DNA from: Pseudomonas crudilactis
Lineage (GTDB): Bacteria > Pseudomonadota > Gammaproteobacteria > Pseudomonadales > Pseudomonadaceae
Assembly: GCF_013433315.1 (NCBI RefSeq)
Contig: NZ_WXVV01000036.1
Coordinates: 1-55,684, forward strand
Direction: 5' to 3'
DNA: 55,684 nucleotides
Part shown: positions 1 through 7,482 of the stretch, in pieces
Layout of the letters: each line of letters starts with the position of its first letter
How positions within the stretch are numbered: position 1 is the stretch's first letter
The notes under the pieces: model-generated
Database searches by the model: none
Told to the model about the DNA's origin: nothing
What the model saw: the letters and a program-made list of their open reading frames with translations, nothing else
Made by a program: the position numbers and the translations under genes

Positions 1-161
1 TCAGGGCCAGCAGCCGATCGGTTGGAAGCATTCGCAGTCTCTCGCGCACATCAAAAAGGTGCGGGGACTTTGCGGGGGATCAAACAGGAAAGAAGTCGGG
101 CGAGTAGGCGATGTCTGTAGGATGTTTCGCTAAATGTTCTGGAGTCGTTCATCGCTGCAAC

Positions 162-186
162 GGACATTGCCCGTTGCTCAATGTCC
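162..186. repeat. Short inverted repeat upstream of the HAD gene
   Basis: GGACATTG (162-169) is repeated in inverse as CAATGTCC (179-186) around a 9-nt spacer. It lies about 90 bases before the likely start of the HAD hydrolase. No T-run follows, so it is not an obvious terminator; an operator or a leader hairpin is possible. The rest of 1-275 shows no clear gene. Confidence 0.35.
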
Positions 187-275
187 GCCACGCTCGTTAT
201 GCTGCTGAACCCTTTAATCAGATCCGCGTAGCGGCGCCAACTGTGCCGCCCGGGATATCTTTGTTAACGGATCCG

Positions 276-974
276 ATGATGAATGCACCGCTGAAGGCGT
301 TCGGCCCGATCAAGGCCGTGATTTTCGATATGGACGGTTTGCTGCTGGACACCGAGGGCATTTACACCGAAGTCACCTCGCTGATTGCCCAGCGTTACGG
401 GCGCACCTTCGACTGGAGCGTCAAGCAGAACATCATTGGTCGCGGGGCCAACGATCTGGCCAATTACGTGGTGCAGGCGCTGGATCTGCCGATCACCGCC
501 GAAGAGTTTCTGGTGATCCGCGAACCACTGATGCGTGAGCGTTTCCCAACAGCGCAAGCGATGCCCGGTGCCGAGGAGCTGATTCGCCACCTCAAGGCGC
601 ACAATATTCCAATCGCGGTGGGCACCAGTTCATCGCGTCAATCGTTCGGCCAGAAAACCACGCTGCACCGCGACTGGTTTGCGTTGTTCGACTTCATCGT
701 CACTGCAGATGATCCGGAAGTCGGCGCGGCCAAACCGGCGCCGGATATCTTCCTGACCGCTGCCCGTCGTTTGGGTGTCGCGCCTGAAGATTGTCTGGTG
801 TTCGAGGATTCGCCGTTTGGCGTGACCGCTGCGAAAGCCGCAGGCATGACAGCGATTGCCATCCCCGATGCTGCCATGGCCGATGAAAAATACGCACACG
901 CTGACGGGATTCTGCGCACACTGAAAGCGTTTACTCCGAGTGCTTGCGGCTTGCCGGCGCTGGAATGGGCGTAA
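276..974 (+). CDS. HAD-superfamily hydrolase (beta-phosphoglucomutase/phosphatase-like)
   Basis: Soluble haloacid-dehalogenase-type phosphohydrolase of 232 residues; the substrate cannot be told from sequence. HAD motif I is the DMDG segment (nucleophile D18, acid D20). Motif II is the GTSSS segment, motif III the lysine in AAKPAPD, and motif IV the FEDSPFGV segment. A helical cap sits between motifs I and II, as in subfamily IA. The frame stays open back to 111, but the homologous protein begins at the paired ATGs at 276/279; the upstream 55 residues look non-coding (Cys/His-rich, no family match). It is followed at once by a bidirectional terminator and is probably monocistronic. Confidence 0.85.
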   Translation: MMNAPLKAFGPIKAVIFDMDGLLLDTEGIYTEVTSLIAQRYGRTFDWSVKQNIIGRGANDLANYVVQALDLPITAEEFLVIREPLMRERFPTAQAMPGAEELIRHLKAHNIPIAVGTSSSRQSFGQKTTLHRDWFALFDFIVTADDPEVGAAKPAPDIFLTAARRLGVAPEDCLVFEDSPFGVTAAKAAGMTAIAIPDAAMADEKYAHADGILRTLKAFTPSACGLPALEWA

Positions 975-985
975 GCATCTGACAC

Positions 986-1026
986 AAAAAACGCCGCCCC
1001 TCTGTAACAAGAGGGGCGGCGTTTTT
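986..1026. terminator. Bidirectional intrinsic terminator
   Basis: A 12-bp GC-rich stem (ACGCCGCCCCTC / GAGGGGCGGCGT) with an 8-nt loop is flanked by an A-run on the left and a T-run on the right. It can therefore end both the HAD gene (+) and the SDR gene (-), which converge here. Confidence 0.9.
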
Positions 1027-1047
1027 CGTTCAGTCGACTCAGATAAA

Positions 1048-1794
1048 TCAGGCGCCGAAACCACCGTCGATGGTCAGGCTGGCACCGGTAATGTAACCGG
1101 CTTCCGGGCCTGCCAGATAAGCGACGAAACTGGCGATTTCTTCGGCTTTACCGTAACGACCCACTGCCATCAACGGGATCAGGCTTTCGGCGAAGTCACC
1201 GTGCGCCGGGTTCATGTCGGTGTCGACCGGGCCTGGCTGCACGTTGTTGACGGTGATACCGCGTGGGCCGAGGTCGCGGGCCAGGCCTTTGGTCAGGCCC
1301 ACCAGTGCTGATTTGCTCATCGCGTACACACCGCCGCCGGCGAAGGGCATGCGGTCGGCGTTGGTGCTGCCGATGTTGATGATGCGTGCGCCTTCGCCCA
1401 TGTGTTTGGCGGCTTCCTGGGAGGCGATGAAGACGCTGCGAATGTTGATCGCCACGGTCTGGTCGAAGTCTTCAAGTTTGAAATCTTCCAGCGGTGCGAC
1501 GGCCAGTACGCCAGCGTTGTTGACCAGAATGTCGAGGCGGCCAAAGGCTTCGACTGTGGCGCTGACGGCGTGGCGAATGGCGGCGGCATCAGCGCTGTCA
1601 GCCTTGATCGCCAAGGCTTTGCCACCGTTGGCGGTGATGCTGTTCTGCAATTCTTCGGCTTTGGCGGTGGAGCTGACGTAGGTGAAGGCTACTGCGGCGC
1701 CTTCAGCGGCCAGGCGTTTGACGATGGCTGCGCCGATACCACGGGAACCGCCTTGAATCAGAGCAACTTTACCGCTGAGGTGTTGAGTGGTCAT
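1048..1794 (-). CDS. SDR-family NAD(P)-dependent oxidoreductase
   Basis: Classical short-chain dehydrogenase/reductase of 248 residues, resembling 3-oxoacyl-ACP reductase-like SDRs; the true substrate is unknown. The Rossmann cofactor motif GGSRGIG lies at 15-21 and NNAG at 92-95. The catalytic triad is S143, Y157 and K161 (YAMSK), and the C-terminus ends in the usual ITGASLTIDGGFGA-type tail. It is divergent from a LysR-type regulator with 128 bases between the starts, the classical arrangement in which the regulator controls its neighbour. The pair probably forms one regulon, for instance a quinone- or aldehyde-responsive reductase, but this is inference. Confidence 0.88.
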   Translation of the reverse strand: MTTQHLSGKVALIQGGSRGIGAAIVKRLAAEGAAVAFTYVSSTAKAEELQNSITANGGKALAIKADSADAAAIRHAVSATVEAFGRLDILVNNAGVLAVAPLEDFKLEDFDQTVAINIRSVFIASQEAAKHMGEGARIINIGSTNADRMPFAGGGVYAMSKSALVGLTKGLARDLGPRGITVNNVQPGPVDTDMNPAHGDFAESLIPLMAVGRYGKAEEIASFVAYLAGPEAGYITGASLTIDGGFGA

Positions 1795-1922
1795 GTTCGA
1801 TCTCCAGAGTGATCAAGGCGGGAATGCCTTGGTATTGGTGCCGAGTATCGGCGTGGTATCGACAACTGTGTAGACCATGATTGCTATAGTCTGTGTAAAC
1901 CAGAAGTTTATAGTGGCGGATC
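1795..1922. promoter_or_regulatory. Divergent SDR/LysR control region
   Basis: This 128-bp gap holds both promoters of the divergent SDR and LysR genes. LysR proteins normally bind T-N11-A dyads in such a gap; the AT-rich stretch around 1875-1915 is the likely place. I could not assign a single convincing operator. Confidence 0.4.
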
Positions 1923-2849
1923 ATGGAAACCTTCAGCAGCATTGAATGCTTTGTGCGCAGTGCCGAAGTCGGCAGCTTTGCCGAGGCCGCACGGCGCTTG
2001 AGCCTGACCCCGGCAGCCGTCGGCAAAAGTGTGGCCAAACTCGAAGTGCGGCTCGGCGTGCGGCTGTTCCAGCGTAGTACACGCAGCCTGACGCTGACCG
2101 AGGCCGGGCAACTTTTCCTGGATCAGGTCAGTGGCAGTTTGACGACGATTCAAAATGCCGTGGCCAATCTGTCCAGTGTCGAAGGGCTGCCGGCGGGAAC
2201 GCTGAAAGTCAGCATGGGCGCAGCGTTTGGCTGCCTGCATATCGTGCCGATGCTCGGTGAGTTTCTGCGACGATATCCGGCGATCAATCCGGACTGGCAT
2301 TTCGATAATCGACAGGTCGATCTGATCGGACAGGGCTTTGATGCGGCCATTGGTGGTGGTTTTGAACTGCCGCAAGGGGTGATCGCGCGCAAGTTGAGCC
2401 CGGCGCACCGGATATTGGTCGCGTCCACCGACTATTTACAGGCCAATCCCGCGATCATCGAGCCGGATGACCTCAGCCATCACGACGGCATTCTGATCCG
2501 TTCCCCGCAAACCGGACGCGTGCGTTCCTGGCAATTGACCGGGCGCAATCCACAGAACTGTCGGCCGTTGATGCTCAAGGCGCGGATGACCATGAGTGAT
2601 TCGGAGGCCGCTTGCAGGACGGCGGCGCAAGGCTTGGGAATCGCGCTGGTGAGCATGCCGTTTGCGGTGGGCTATCTGGAGGCGGGGACGTTGCAGCGGG
2701 TGTTGCCGGACTGGTTTGTCGATGATGGCAACATCTCGATCTATTACGCCGAACATAAGTTGTTGCCGGGCAAGACGCGGGCGTTTGTCGATCATGTGAT
2801 TGAGCAGTTTGCCGAGAGAGGGTTGGCGCGGCGGTTCAGTGCTATTTGA
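1923..2849 (+). CDS. LysR-family transcriptional regulator
   Basis: DNA-binding regulator of 308 residues with the usual LysR layout. The N-terminal winged helix-turn-helix (residues 1-60) contains SFAEAARRLSLTPAAVGKSV and the RLFQRSTRSLTLTEAG segment. A periplasmic-binding-protein-like effector domain (about 90-300) follows. The start at 1923 gives the standard METFSSIECFV beginning. It is divergent from the SDR gene at 1048-1794, so that gene is the most likely target; this subgroup often represses a neighbouring dehydrogenase. The effector is unknown. Confidence 0.9.
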   Translation: METFSSIECFVRSAEVGSFAEAARRLSLTPAAVGKSVAKLEVRLGVRLFQRSTRSLTLTEAGQLFLDQVSGSLTTIQNAVANLSSVEGLPAGTLKVSMGAAFGCLHIVPMLGEFLRRYPAINPDWHFDNRQVDLIGQGFDAAIGGGFELPQGVIARKLSPAHRILVASTDYLQANPAIIEPDDLSHHDGILIRSPQTGRVRSWQLTGRNPQNCRPLMLKARMTMSDSEAACRTAAQGLGIALVSMPFAVGYLEAGTLQRVLPDWFVDDGNISIYYAEHKLLPGKTRAFVDHVIEQFAERGLARRFSAI

Positions 2850-2862
2850 TCAAGGCTTTAGA

Positions 2863-2954
2863 CCGAGTCGCTGCCTTCGCGAGCAGGCTCGCTCCCACAT
2901 TTGGAATGCATTTCCCCTGTGGGAGCGAGCCTGCTCGCGAATGGGGCGACTCGG
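2863..2954. repeat. REP doublet 1 (REPIN-like, geometry A)
   Basis: Two inverted copies of the Pseudomonas REP core face each other (TTCGCGAG...CTCCCACA, short spacer, TGTGGGAG...CTCGCGAA). The outer arms CCGAGTCGC/GCGACTCGG extend the palindrome. It lies between the convergent LysR and racemase genes and could act as a transcription terminator or mRNA 3' end stabiliser. Confidence 0.9.
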
Positions 2955-2969
2955 TTTCCGAGGATGACC

Positions 2970-3698
2970 TCAGCGGGCGAACCGCCCCGGCCAGCCAATG
3001 ATGTTCTTCGGCCGAGGTGTCGCATACGTTCGCACCTTCGACGTCGACAAACGCAAGCGCACCAGCGATTCCGCAATCGTCACCGCCGCTGTCACTCCGT
3101 CCACCACCGGCACGCCGGTACGTCGACGAATCTGCTCATCCAGCCCGGCCATGCCGCCGCAACCCAGGCAGATCACCTCGGCTTTATCCTGCGTCACCGC
3201 CAGTTCAGCCTGATGCACGATCGCTTCCAGCGCACGCTGCGGTTCGTGCTCCAGCTCCAGAACGGCCAGACCACTGGCCCGCACTGACGCGCAACGGTCC
3301 CACAGACCCGACAGTTTCAGCCGATCCTCAATCAATGGCACGGTGCGATCCAGCGTGGTCACCACTGAATACGCGTGACCGAGAAACATCGCCGTACTCG
3401 CTGCCGCATCAGTGATATCCACCACTGGCACATTGAGCAATTCCTGCAAACCTTCGCGACCATGTTCGCCGTAGCCGGCCTGAATCACCGCATCGAACGG
3501 CTGATCGTAGGACATCACCCGATCCATCACCGCGATGGCCGCCAGGTAGCTTTCAAAATTTCCTTCAATCGAATCGGCGCCGAAGTATGGCGTCAAACCG
3601 ACAATTTCCGTTCCGGGTGAGGCAACGGCCTGCGCCGATCGGGCGATGGCCTCAGTGATGGACTCGGTGGTGTTGACGTTGACCACGAGAATACGCAT
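2970..3698 (-). CDS. Hydantoin/Asp-Glu racemase family protein
   Basis: Cytosolic protein of 242 residues in the hydantoin racemase (HyuE/AllR-like) branch of the Asp/Glu racemase superfamily; a cofactor-free two-base enzyme is expected. The start at 3698 (MRILVVNVNT) has AAGGA upstream; a longer open frame exists but overlaps the NCS1 gene. The second catalytic cysteine is present in CLGCGG (C180). The first, expected in the DAVI-x-A-C-FGDPG segment, is glycine here (QAG75YGEHG). Downstream partner of the NCS1 permease, 55 bases apart, so both probably handle the same N-containing ring compound. Actual racemase activity is doubtful without the first cysteine. Confidence 0.75.
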   Translation of the reverse strand: MRILVVNVNTTESITEAIARSAQAVASPGTEIVGLTPYFGADSIEGNFESYLAAIAVMDRVMSYDQPFDAVIQAGYGEHGREGLQELLNVPVVDITDAAASTAMFLGHAYSVVTTLDRTVPLIEDRLKLSGLWDRCASVRASGLAVLELEHEPQRALEAIVHQAELAVTQDKAEVICLGCGGMAGLDEQIRRRTGVPVVDGVTAAVTIAESLVRLRLSTSKVRTYATPRPKNIIGWPGRFAR

Positions 3699-3753
3699 GG
3701 GGAAATCCTTATTGCGGGCAGTTCTGCGGCCCGAAATCCGGGCCGCGAGGAAG

Positions 3754-5292
3754 TTAATGGCAGACATTGTCGACAGCGATCGATTCGCCGCTGACGTCGG
3801 CGTAGTGCGGTTGGCGTCTGGCGATGATCAGATAAAGCATTCCGGCGATGCCGGCACCGATCAGCCAGGAGAACGGCGAGACGCTGTGGAAGCCCGGTAC
3901 CAGTGCCAGGACGATGGCTATCAGCGCCGCAGGAATAAACGCCGCCACCGCACGGAAATTGACGCCTCGGCTGTAGTAATAAGCGCCGTTGGGATCTTCG
4001 CTGTAGAGCTGCGGTACGTTGATCCGGCCTTTGCGGATCAGCCAGTAGTCGACCATGATCACCCCGTACAACGGGCCGAGCAGGGCGCCGAGACCGGACA
4101 GGAAGTACACGATTACCAGCGGGCTGTTGTAGAGATTCCACGGCAGGATCAGCACCGCGATGGTCGCACTGATCAGTCCGGCGCGGCGGAAGGTCAGGTA
4201 CTTCGGCGACAGGTTGCTGAGCACGAAGGCCGGGGCGACGAAGTTGGCCATGATGTTCACCGCTACCGTCACGATCAGGAATGCCAGGCAACCGAGCACC
4301 AGAAAGAAGGTGTTGGGAATCGAGGCGATGATCTCGGTCGGGCTTTCAATGATCCGGCCATTGATCTGAAATTGCGCGCCGCAGAGCAGGACAGTAATCG
4401 CGGCGAACACCAGAATATTCACCGGCAAACCCCAGAAGTTTCCTACCTTGATGGTTTTGCGGCACGGCGAAGAGCGGGCGAAGTCGCAGAAATTCAGAAT
4501 CAGCGTGCCGTAGATCGCCAGCCACAACGCGCCGCCGGCAAAAATGTTGCGCCACATTTCGCCACCCGTGAGCGGTTCGCGGATCGCCCAGGCGATGGTC
4601 GCGTTGGCCTGGAAGTACATCCACGCGGCGAGGGCGGCGACGGTCAGCAGAATCACCGGTCCGGCAAAGGCTTCGTAACGGCGCACCATTTCCATGCCGT
4701 AGGCAAGGATCGCCAGTTGCACGAGCCAGATCGCCACGAAGCACACCCAGCCAAGCGTCGACAGACCAAGGATCGAATCGTGGTCGTATTCGGCAAAACC
4801 GGGATGCACCGCTGTGAGCAACACGCGGAACACCACCGACGCCAGATACGTCTGAATGCCAAACCAGGCAATGGCGATAACCGCGCGGATCAGCGCAGGA
4901 ATTTGCGCGCCATGGATGCCGAAACTGATCCGGCTGATCACCGGAAACGGCACGCCGGTTTTCTGCCCCATGTAGCCGGACAGGTTCATGAAAAAGTAAA
5001 CCAGCGCCGCACCAATCCCCAGCGACAGCAGAATCTGCCAGCCACCCAAGCCCAAGGCGTACAGGCCAATGGCGAACGAGTAGTTGGCGATGTTGTGCAC
5101 ATCGTTGGTCCACAGGGCGAAGATGCTGTATTTACCCCAGCGTCGACCTTCGGCCTTGGTTGGCGCCAGATCACTGTTGTGCAGACGCGGACTCAGTTGC
5201 AGCGGCTCAATCAGGCCATCGTGCGGCGACGGTTGATCGAGAGCAGAGGCGGGCAGATTCAGCGCGATGTTGTTGGAGAGACTTGTACGCAT
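3754..5292 (-). CDS. NCS1-family nucleobase/hydantoin:cation symporter
   Basis: Integral membrane transporter of 512 residues with about twelve hydrophobic segments. It belongs to the NCS1 family (Mhp1, PucI, CodB), which imports purines, pyrimidines, allantoin or hydantoins with Na+ or H+. The family features are the WTNDVHNIANYSFAIGL region near the N-terminus, the GVPFPVISRISFGIHGAQIP segment and the later NFCDFAR segment. The start at 5292 is chosen because AGGAG lies nine bases before it; an in-frame ATG at 5334 has no such site. It is first gene of an operon with the racemase-like gene. A sigma54-type promoter upstream suggests that the substrate is a nitrogen source. Confidence 0.88.
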   Translation of the reverse strand: MRTSLSNNIALNLPASALDQPSPHDGLIEPLQLSPRLHNSDLAPTKAEGRRWGKYSIFALWTNDVHNIANYSFAIGLYALGLGGWQILLSLGIGAALVYFFMNLSGYMGQKTGVPFPVISRISFGIHGAQIPALIRAVIAIAWFGIQTYLASVVFRVLLTAVHPGFAEYDHDSILGLSTLGWVCFVAIWLVQLAILAYGMEMVRRYEAFAGPVILLTVAALAAWMYFQANATIAWAIREPLTGGEMWRNIFAGGALWLAIYGTLILNFCDFARSSPCRKTIKVGNFWGLPVNILVFAAITVLLCGAQFQINGRIIESPTEIIASIPNTFFLVLGCLAFLIVTVAVNIMANFVAPAFVLSNLSPKYLTFRRAGLISATIAVLILPWNLYNSPLVIVYFLSGLGALLGPLYGVIMVDYWLIRKGRINVPQLYSEDPNGAYYYSRGVNFRAVAAFIPAALIAIVLALVPGFHSVSPFSWLIGAGIAGMLYLIIARRQPHYADVSGESIAVDNVCH

Positions 5293-5456
5293 TCCGGCAG
5301 GCTCCTGATGTTCAGGGCCGCGATGACTGTGCATGAGCGGTCAGGCTCGACATATCTTCGTCGCGGCCAGCAACATCACTGGTTACGGGGCATCTGCAGC
5401 CTGTACGGGATAGGGCGCTTCAGGCTTGCGGATCGAAAGTGGGTTTATGTTTTGCA

Positions 5457-5472
5457 GTTTTGTATACAAAAC
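5457..5472. promoter_or_regulatory. Perfect 16-bp palindrome, probable operator of the NCS1 operon
   Basis: GTTTTGTATACAAAAC reads the same on both strands. It sits immediately downstream of the sigma54-type promoter at 5486-5502, where RNA synthesis would start. A repressor of the GntR/FadR type commonly binds TTGTATACAA-like dyads; the regulator itself is not encoded next to it. Confidence 0.65.
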
Positions 5473-5485
5473 ATGTATGCACTAA

Positions 5486-5502
5486 AGCCAGATTTGTGCC
5501 AG
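5486..5502 (-). promoter_or_regulatory. Sigma54 (-24/-12) promoter for the NCS1/racemase operon
   Basis: On the minus strand the sequence reads CTGGCACAAATCTGGCT. It has a perfect -24 box (CTGGCAC) and GG-N10-GC spacing to a -12 box (TGGCT, one change from TTGCW). The predicted start is near 5475. The AT-rich stretch at 5520-5620 could bind IHF; I found no convincing NtrC dyad upstream. Confidence 0.65.
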
Positions 5503-5683
5503 TTGCGGCTCTATAGAAGGCCGTACTCATTTCGAAAAGTTATCTAAGTTCGTTAAGTCTTTGAAAATAATTGGTTAAAAATTGACCGTTCGAACAGGTA
5601 TTTATTTTTGGAGGGCGATTTCGATGGCGGGCGGAGGCGAGGGGTTTTTGGCTGGGATGTAACTTTTCAGGGCGCTCAAAGTA

Positions 5684-5736
5684 AAAAGTGCACACATAAA
5701 TGGCACCGATGGTGACATTCGTGTGTACACGTTTTT
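5684..5736. terminator. Long imperfect palindrome, probable terminator of cysH
   Basis: A nested hairpin is centred on 5708-5710: CACC-GAT-GGTG is extended by AATG/CATT and by TGCACACA/TGTGTACAC. It is flanked by AAAAA on the left and TTTTT on the right. It lies beyond the REP doublet downstream of cysH, so it could terminate cysH (minus) and block reading in the other direction. Confidence 0.5.
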
Positions 5737-5756
5737 AAGGTCGCGCAGGTGCAGAG

Positions 5757-5846
5757 TGTGGGAGCGAGCCTGCTCGCGAATGCGTTGGATCAGTCAACGA
5801 AGATGTCGATTGGGACTACGCATTCGCGAGCAGGCTCGCTCCCACA
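5757..5846. repeat. REP doublet 2 (geometry B)
   Basis: TGTGGGAGCGAGCCTGCTCG and its inverse are separated by about 45 bases, with the AATGCG/CGCATT stem extending inwards. It lies just downstream of cysH. The remaining part of 5293-5870 holds the promoter, palindrome and terminator described separately and no gene. Confidence 0.9.
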
Positions 5847-5870
5847 GGGGGATGTCACTGGAATTGGAGA

Positions 5871-6605
5871 TCAGGCCTTGCTGATGATATTCCCGGCATG
5901 CAACCCGCATTCTTTCTGCGTCGCCTCTTCCCACCACCAGCGGCCTTCGCGCTCGTGCTGGTTCGGCAGGACAGGGCGGGTGCACGGTTCGCAGCCGATG
6001 CTGATGAAACCGCGTTCATGCAAGCTGTTGTACGGCAGCTCGAGCATGCGGATGTAGCCCCAGATCTCTTCGCTGGTCATCTGCGCCAACGGGTTGAACT
6101 TGTACAGGGTGCGCTCCGGTGTGGAGAACGCGGTGTCGATTTCCATCGCTGCCACGGCGCTGCGAGTGCCCGGGCTCTGATCGCGGCGCTGGCCGGTGGC
6201 CCAGGCTTTAACGTCGGACAGTTTGCGACGCAGCGGTTCGATCTTGCGGATGCCACAGCATTCGCCGTGGCCGTCCTTGTAGAAACTGAACAGGCCTTTT
6301 TCCTTCACGAACGGTTCCAGTTTCGTGTAGTCCGGCGACACCAGTTCGATGTCGATCTTGTAGTGCTCGCGCACCTGATCGATGAAGCGGTAAGTCTCCG
6401 GGTGCAGGCGGCCGGTGTCGAGGCTGAACACCTTGACGTTCTTGTTGAGCTTCCAGGCCATGTCCACCAGCACCACATCCTCGGCGCCGCTGAAAGATAT
6501 CCACAGGTCATCGCCGAACTCGGCAAACGCGAGTTTGAGGATGTCTTGCGCGGATTTGTTGGCATAGGTCGTGGCGAGTTCCACGATGTCGAACGTTGCA
6601 CTCAT
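5871..6605 (-). CDS. cysH: Phosphoadenylyl/adenylyl-sulfate reductase (APS reductase type)
   Basis: Assimilatory sulfate reduction enzyme of 244 residues that reduces APS (and/or PAPS) to sulfite using thioredoxin. The PAPS-reductase fold has SGAEDVVLVD (39-48) as PP-loop. It carries the four [4Fe-4S] cysteines C116-C117 and C205-C208 (ECCGIRK, GCEPC), which mark the APS-reducing class rather than the cluster-free enterobacterial PAPS reductase. The catalytic cysteine is C233 in the ECGLH tail. It is divergent from thrH, an order typical of Pseudomonas. Regulation by CysB is likely from family knowledge but no site was identified. Confidence 0.95.
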   Translation of the reverse strand: MSATFDIVELATTYANKSAQDILKLAFAEFGDDLWISFSGAEDVVLVDMAWKLNKNVKVFSLDTGRLHPETYRFIDQVREHYKIDIELVSPDYTKLEPFVKEKGLFSFYKDGHGECCGIRKIEPLRRKLSDVKAWATGQRRDQSPGTRSAVAAMEIDTAFSTPERTLYKFNPLAQMTSEEIWGYIRMLELPYNSLHERGFISIGCEPCTRPVLPNQHEREGRWWWEEATQKECGLHAGNIISKA

Positions 6606-6769
6606 CAGGGCGGCTTCCTACAGGTCGGTGGCGCTGGGCGCTCTATATGGGGCCGATGGTAACAAAAAGCGGCAGCGCTCGGGGCGCGCTGTGCGTTGCA
6701 CGCCTGGATGTGAGCGGCTAGAGTTCGGCCTCGCTCGACTCAAATAATCAATACAAACGGGAGTGTCTT

Positions 6770-7387
6770 GTGGAAATTGCTTGCCTGGATCTTGAAGGGG
6801 TGTTGGTGCCGGAAATCTGGATCGCCTTCGCCGAAAAAACCGGAATCGACTCCCTCAAGGCTACCACCCGGGACATTCCCGATTACGACGTGCTGATGAA
6901 GCAGCGTCTGCGCATCCTCGATGAGCATGGCTTGAAGCTTTCGGACATTCAGGAAGTGATCGCCACGTTGAAGCCGCTGGATGGCGCGGTGGAGTTCGTC
7001 AACTGGCTGCGCGAACGCTTTCAGGTGGTGATTCTGTCGGATACGTTCTACGAGTTCTCGCAGCCGCTGATGCGTCAACTGGGCTTCCCGACGTTGCTTT
7101 GCCATCGTTTGATTACTGACGAGACCGGGCGGGTGACCAGCTATCAGTTGCGTCAGAAAGATCCGAAGCGGCAGTCGGTGCTGGCGTTCAAGAGCCTGTA
7201 TTACCGGGTGATTGCGGCGGGGGATTCGTATAACGATACGACGATGCTGGGCGAGGCGGATGCCGGGATTCTGTTTCATGCGCCGGAGAATGTGATTCGC
7301 GAGTTTCCGCAGTTTCCTGCGGTGCATACGTTTGCCGAGTTGAAGCAGGAATTCCTCAAGGCCTCGAATCGGGATTTGAGTTTGTAG
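6770..7387 (+). CDS. thrH: Bifunctional phosphoserine phosphatase / homoserine phosphotransferase ThrH
   Basis: HAD-family enzyme of 205 residues. It hydrolyses phosphoserine and can pass the phosphate to homoserine, linking serine and threonine synthesis. Motif I is DLEG (D7, E9), in which the usual second Asp is Glu as in characterised ThrH. Motif II is S90-D91, and motif IV is the GDSYNDTTML segment. The gene starts at a GTG codon (6770) preceded by GGGAG; no better ATG gives the conserved MEIACLDLEG start. It converges with pabB, with a REP doublet between them. Confidence 0.93.
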   Translation: MEIACLDLEGVLVPEIWIAFAEKTGIDSLKATTRDIPDYDVLMKQRLRILDEHGLKLSDIQEVIATLKPLDGAVEFVNWLRERFQVVILSDTFYEFSQPLMRQLGFPTLLCHRLITDETGRVTSYQLRQKDPKRQSVLAFKSLYYRVIAAGDSYNDTTMLGEADAGILFHAPENVIREFPQFPAVHTFAELKQEFLKASNRDLSL

Positions 7388-7403
7388 TCGTCTGGAAAGG
7401 CCC

Positions 7404-7471
7404 CTTCGCGAGCAGGCTCGCTCCCACATTTGGAATGCGTTCACCCTGTGGGAGCGAGCCTGCTCGCGAAG
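7404..7471. repeat. REP doublet 3 (geometry A)
   Basis: Compact inverted pair of REP cores (CTTCGCGAG...CTCCCACA, 22-base spacer, TGTGGGAG...GCGAAG). It sits between the convergent thrH and pabB genes, 12 bases before the pabB stop codon. The spacer is nearly identical to that of doublet 1. Confidence 0.92.
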
Positions 7472-7482
7472 TTTTCAAGCTT

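Noticed and set aside
1..31. Possible start of a divergent gene at the left edge (ATG at 31 on the minus strand, about ten codons)
   Set aside because: Too short to recognise; GAGAG lies upstream but nothing else supports it.
111..275. N-terminal extension of the HAD protein
   Set aside because: The Cys/His-rich extension has no family similarity and the conserved N-terminus starts at the ATG pair at 276/279.
5703..5716. NtrC-like site (GCACC-GAT-GGTG) upstream of the NCS1 sigma54 promoter
   Set aside because: Spacing between the half-sites is too short for the usual GCAC-N7-GTGC and it forms the core of a larger terminator-like hairpin.
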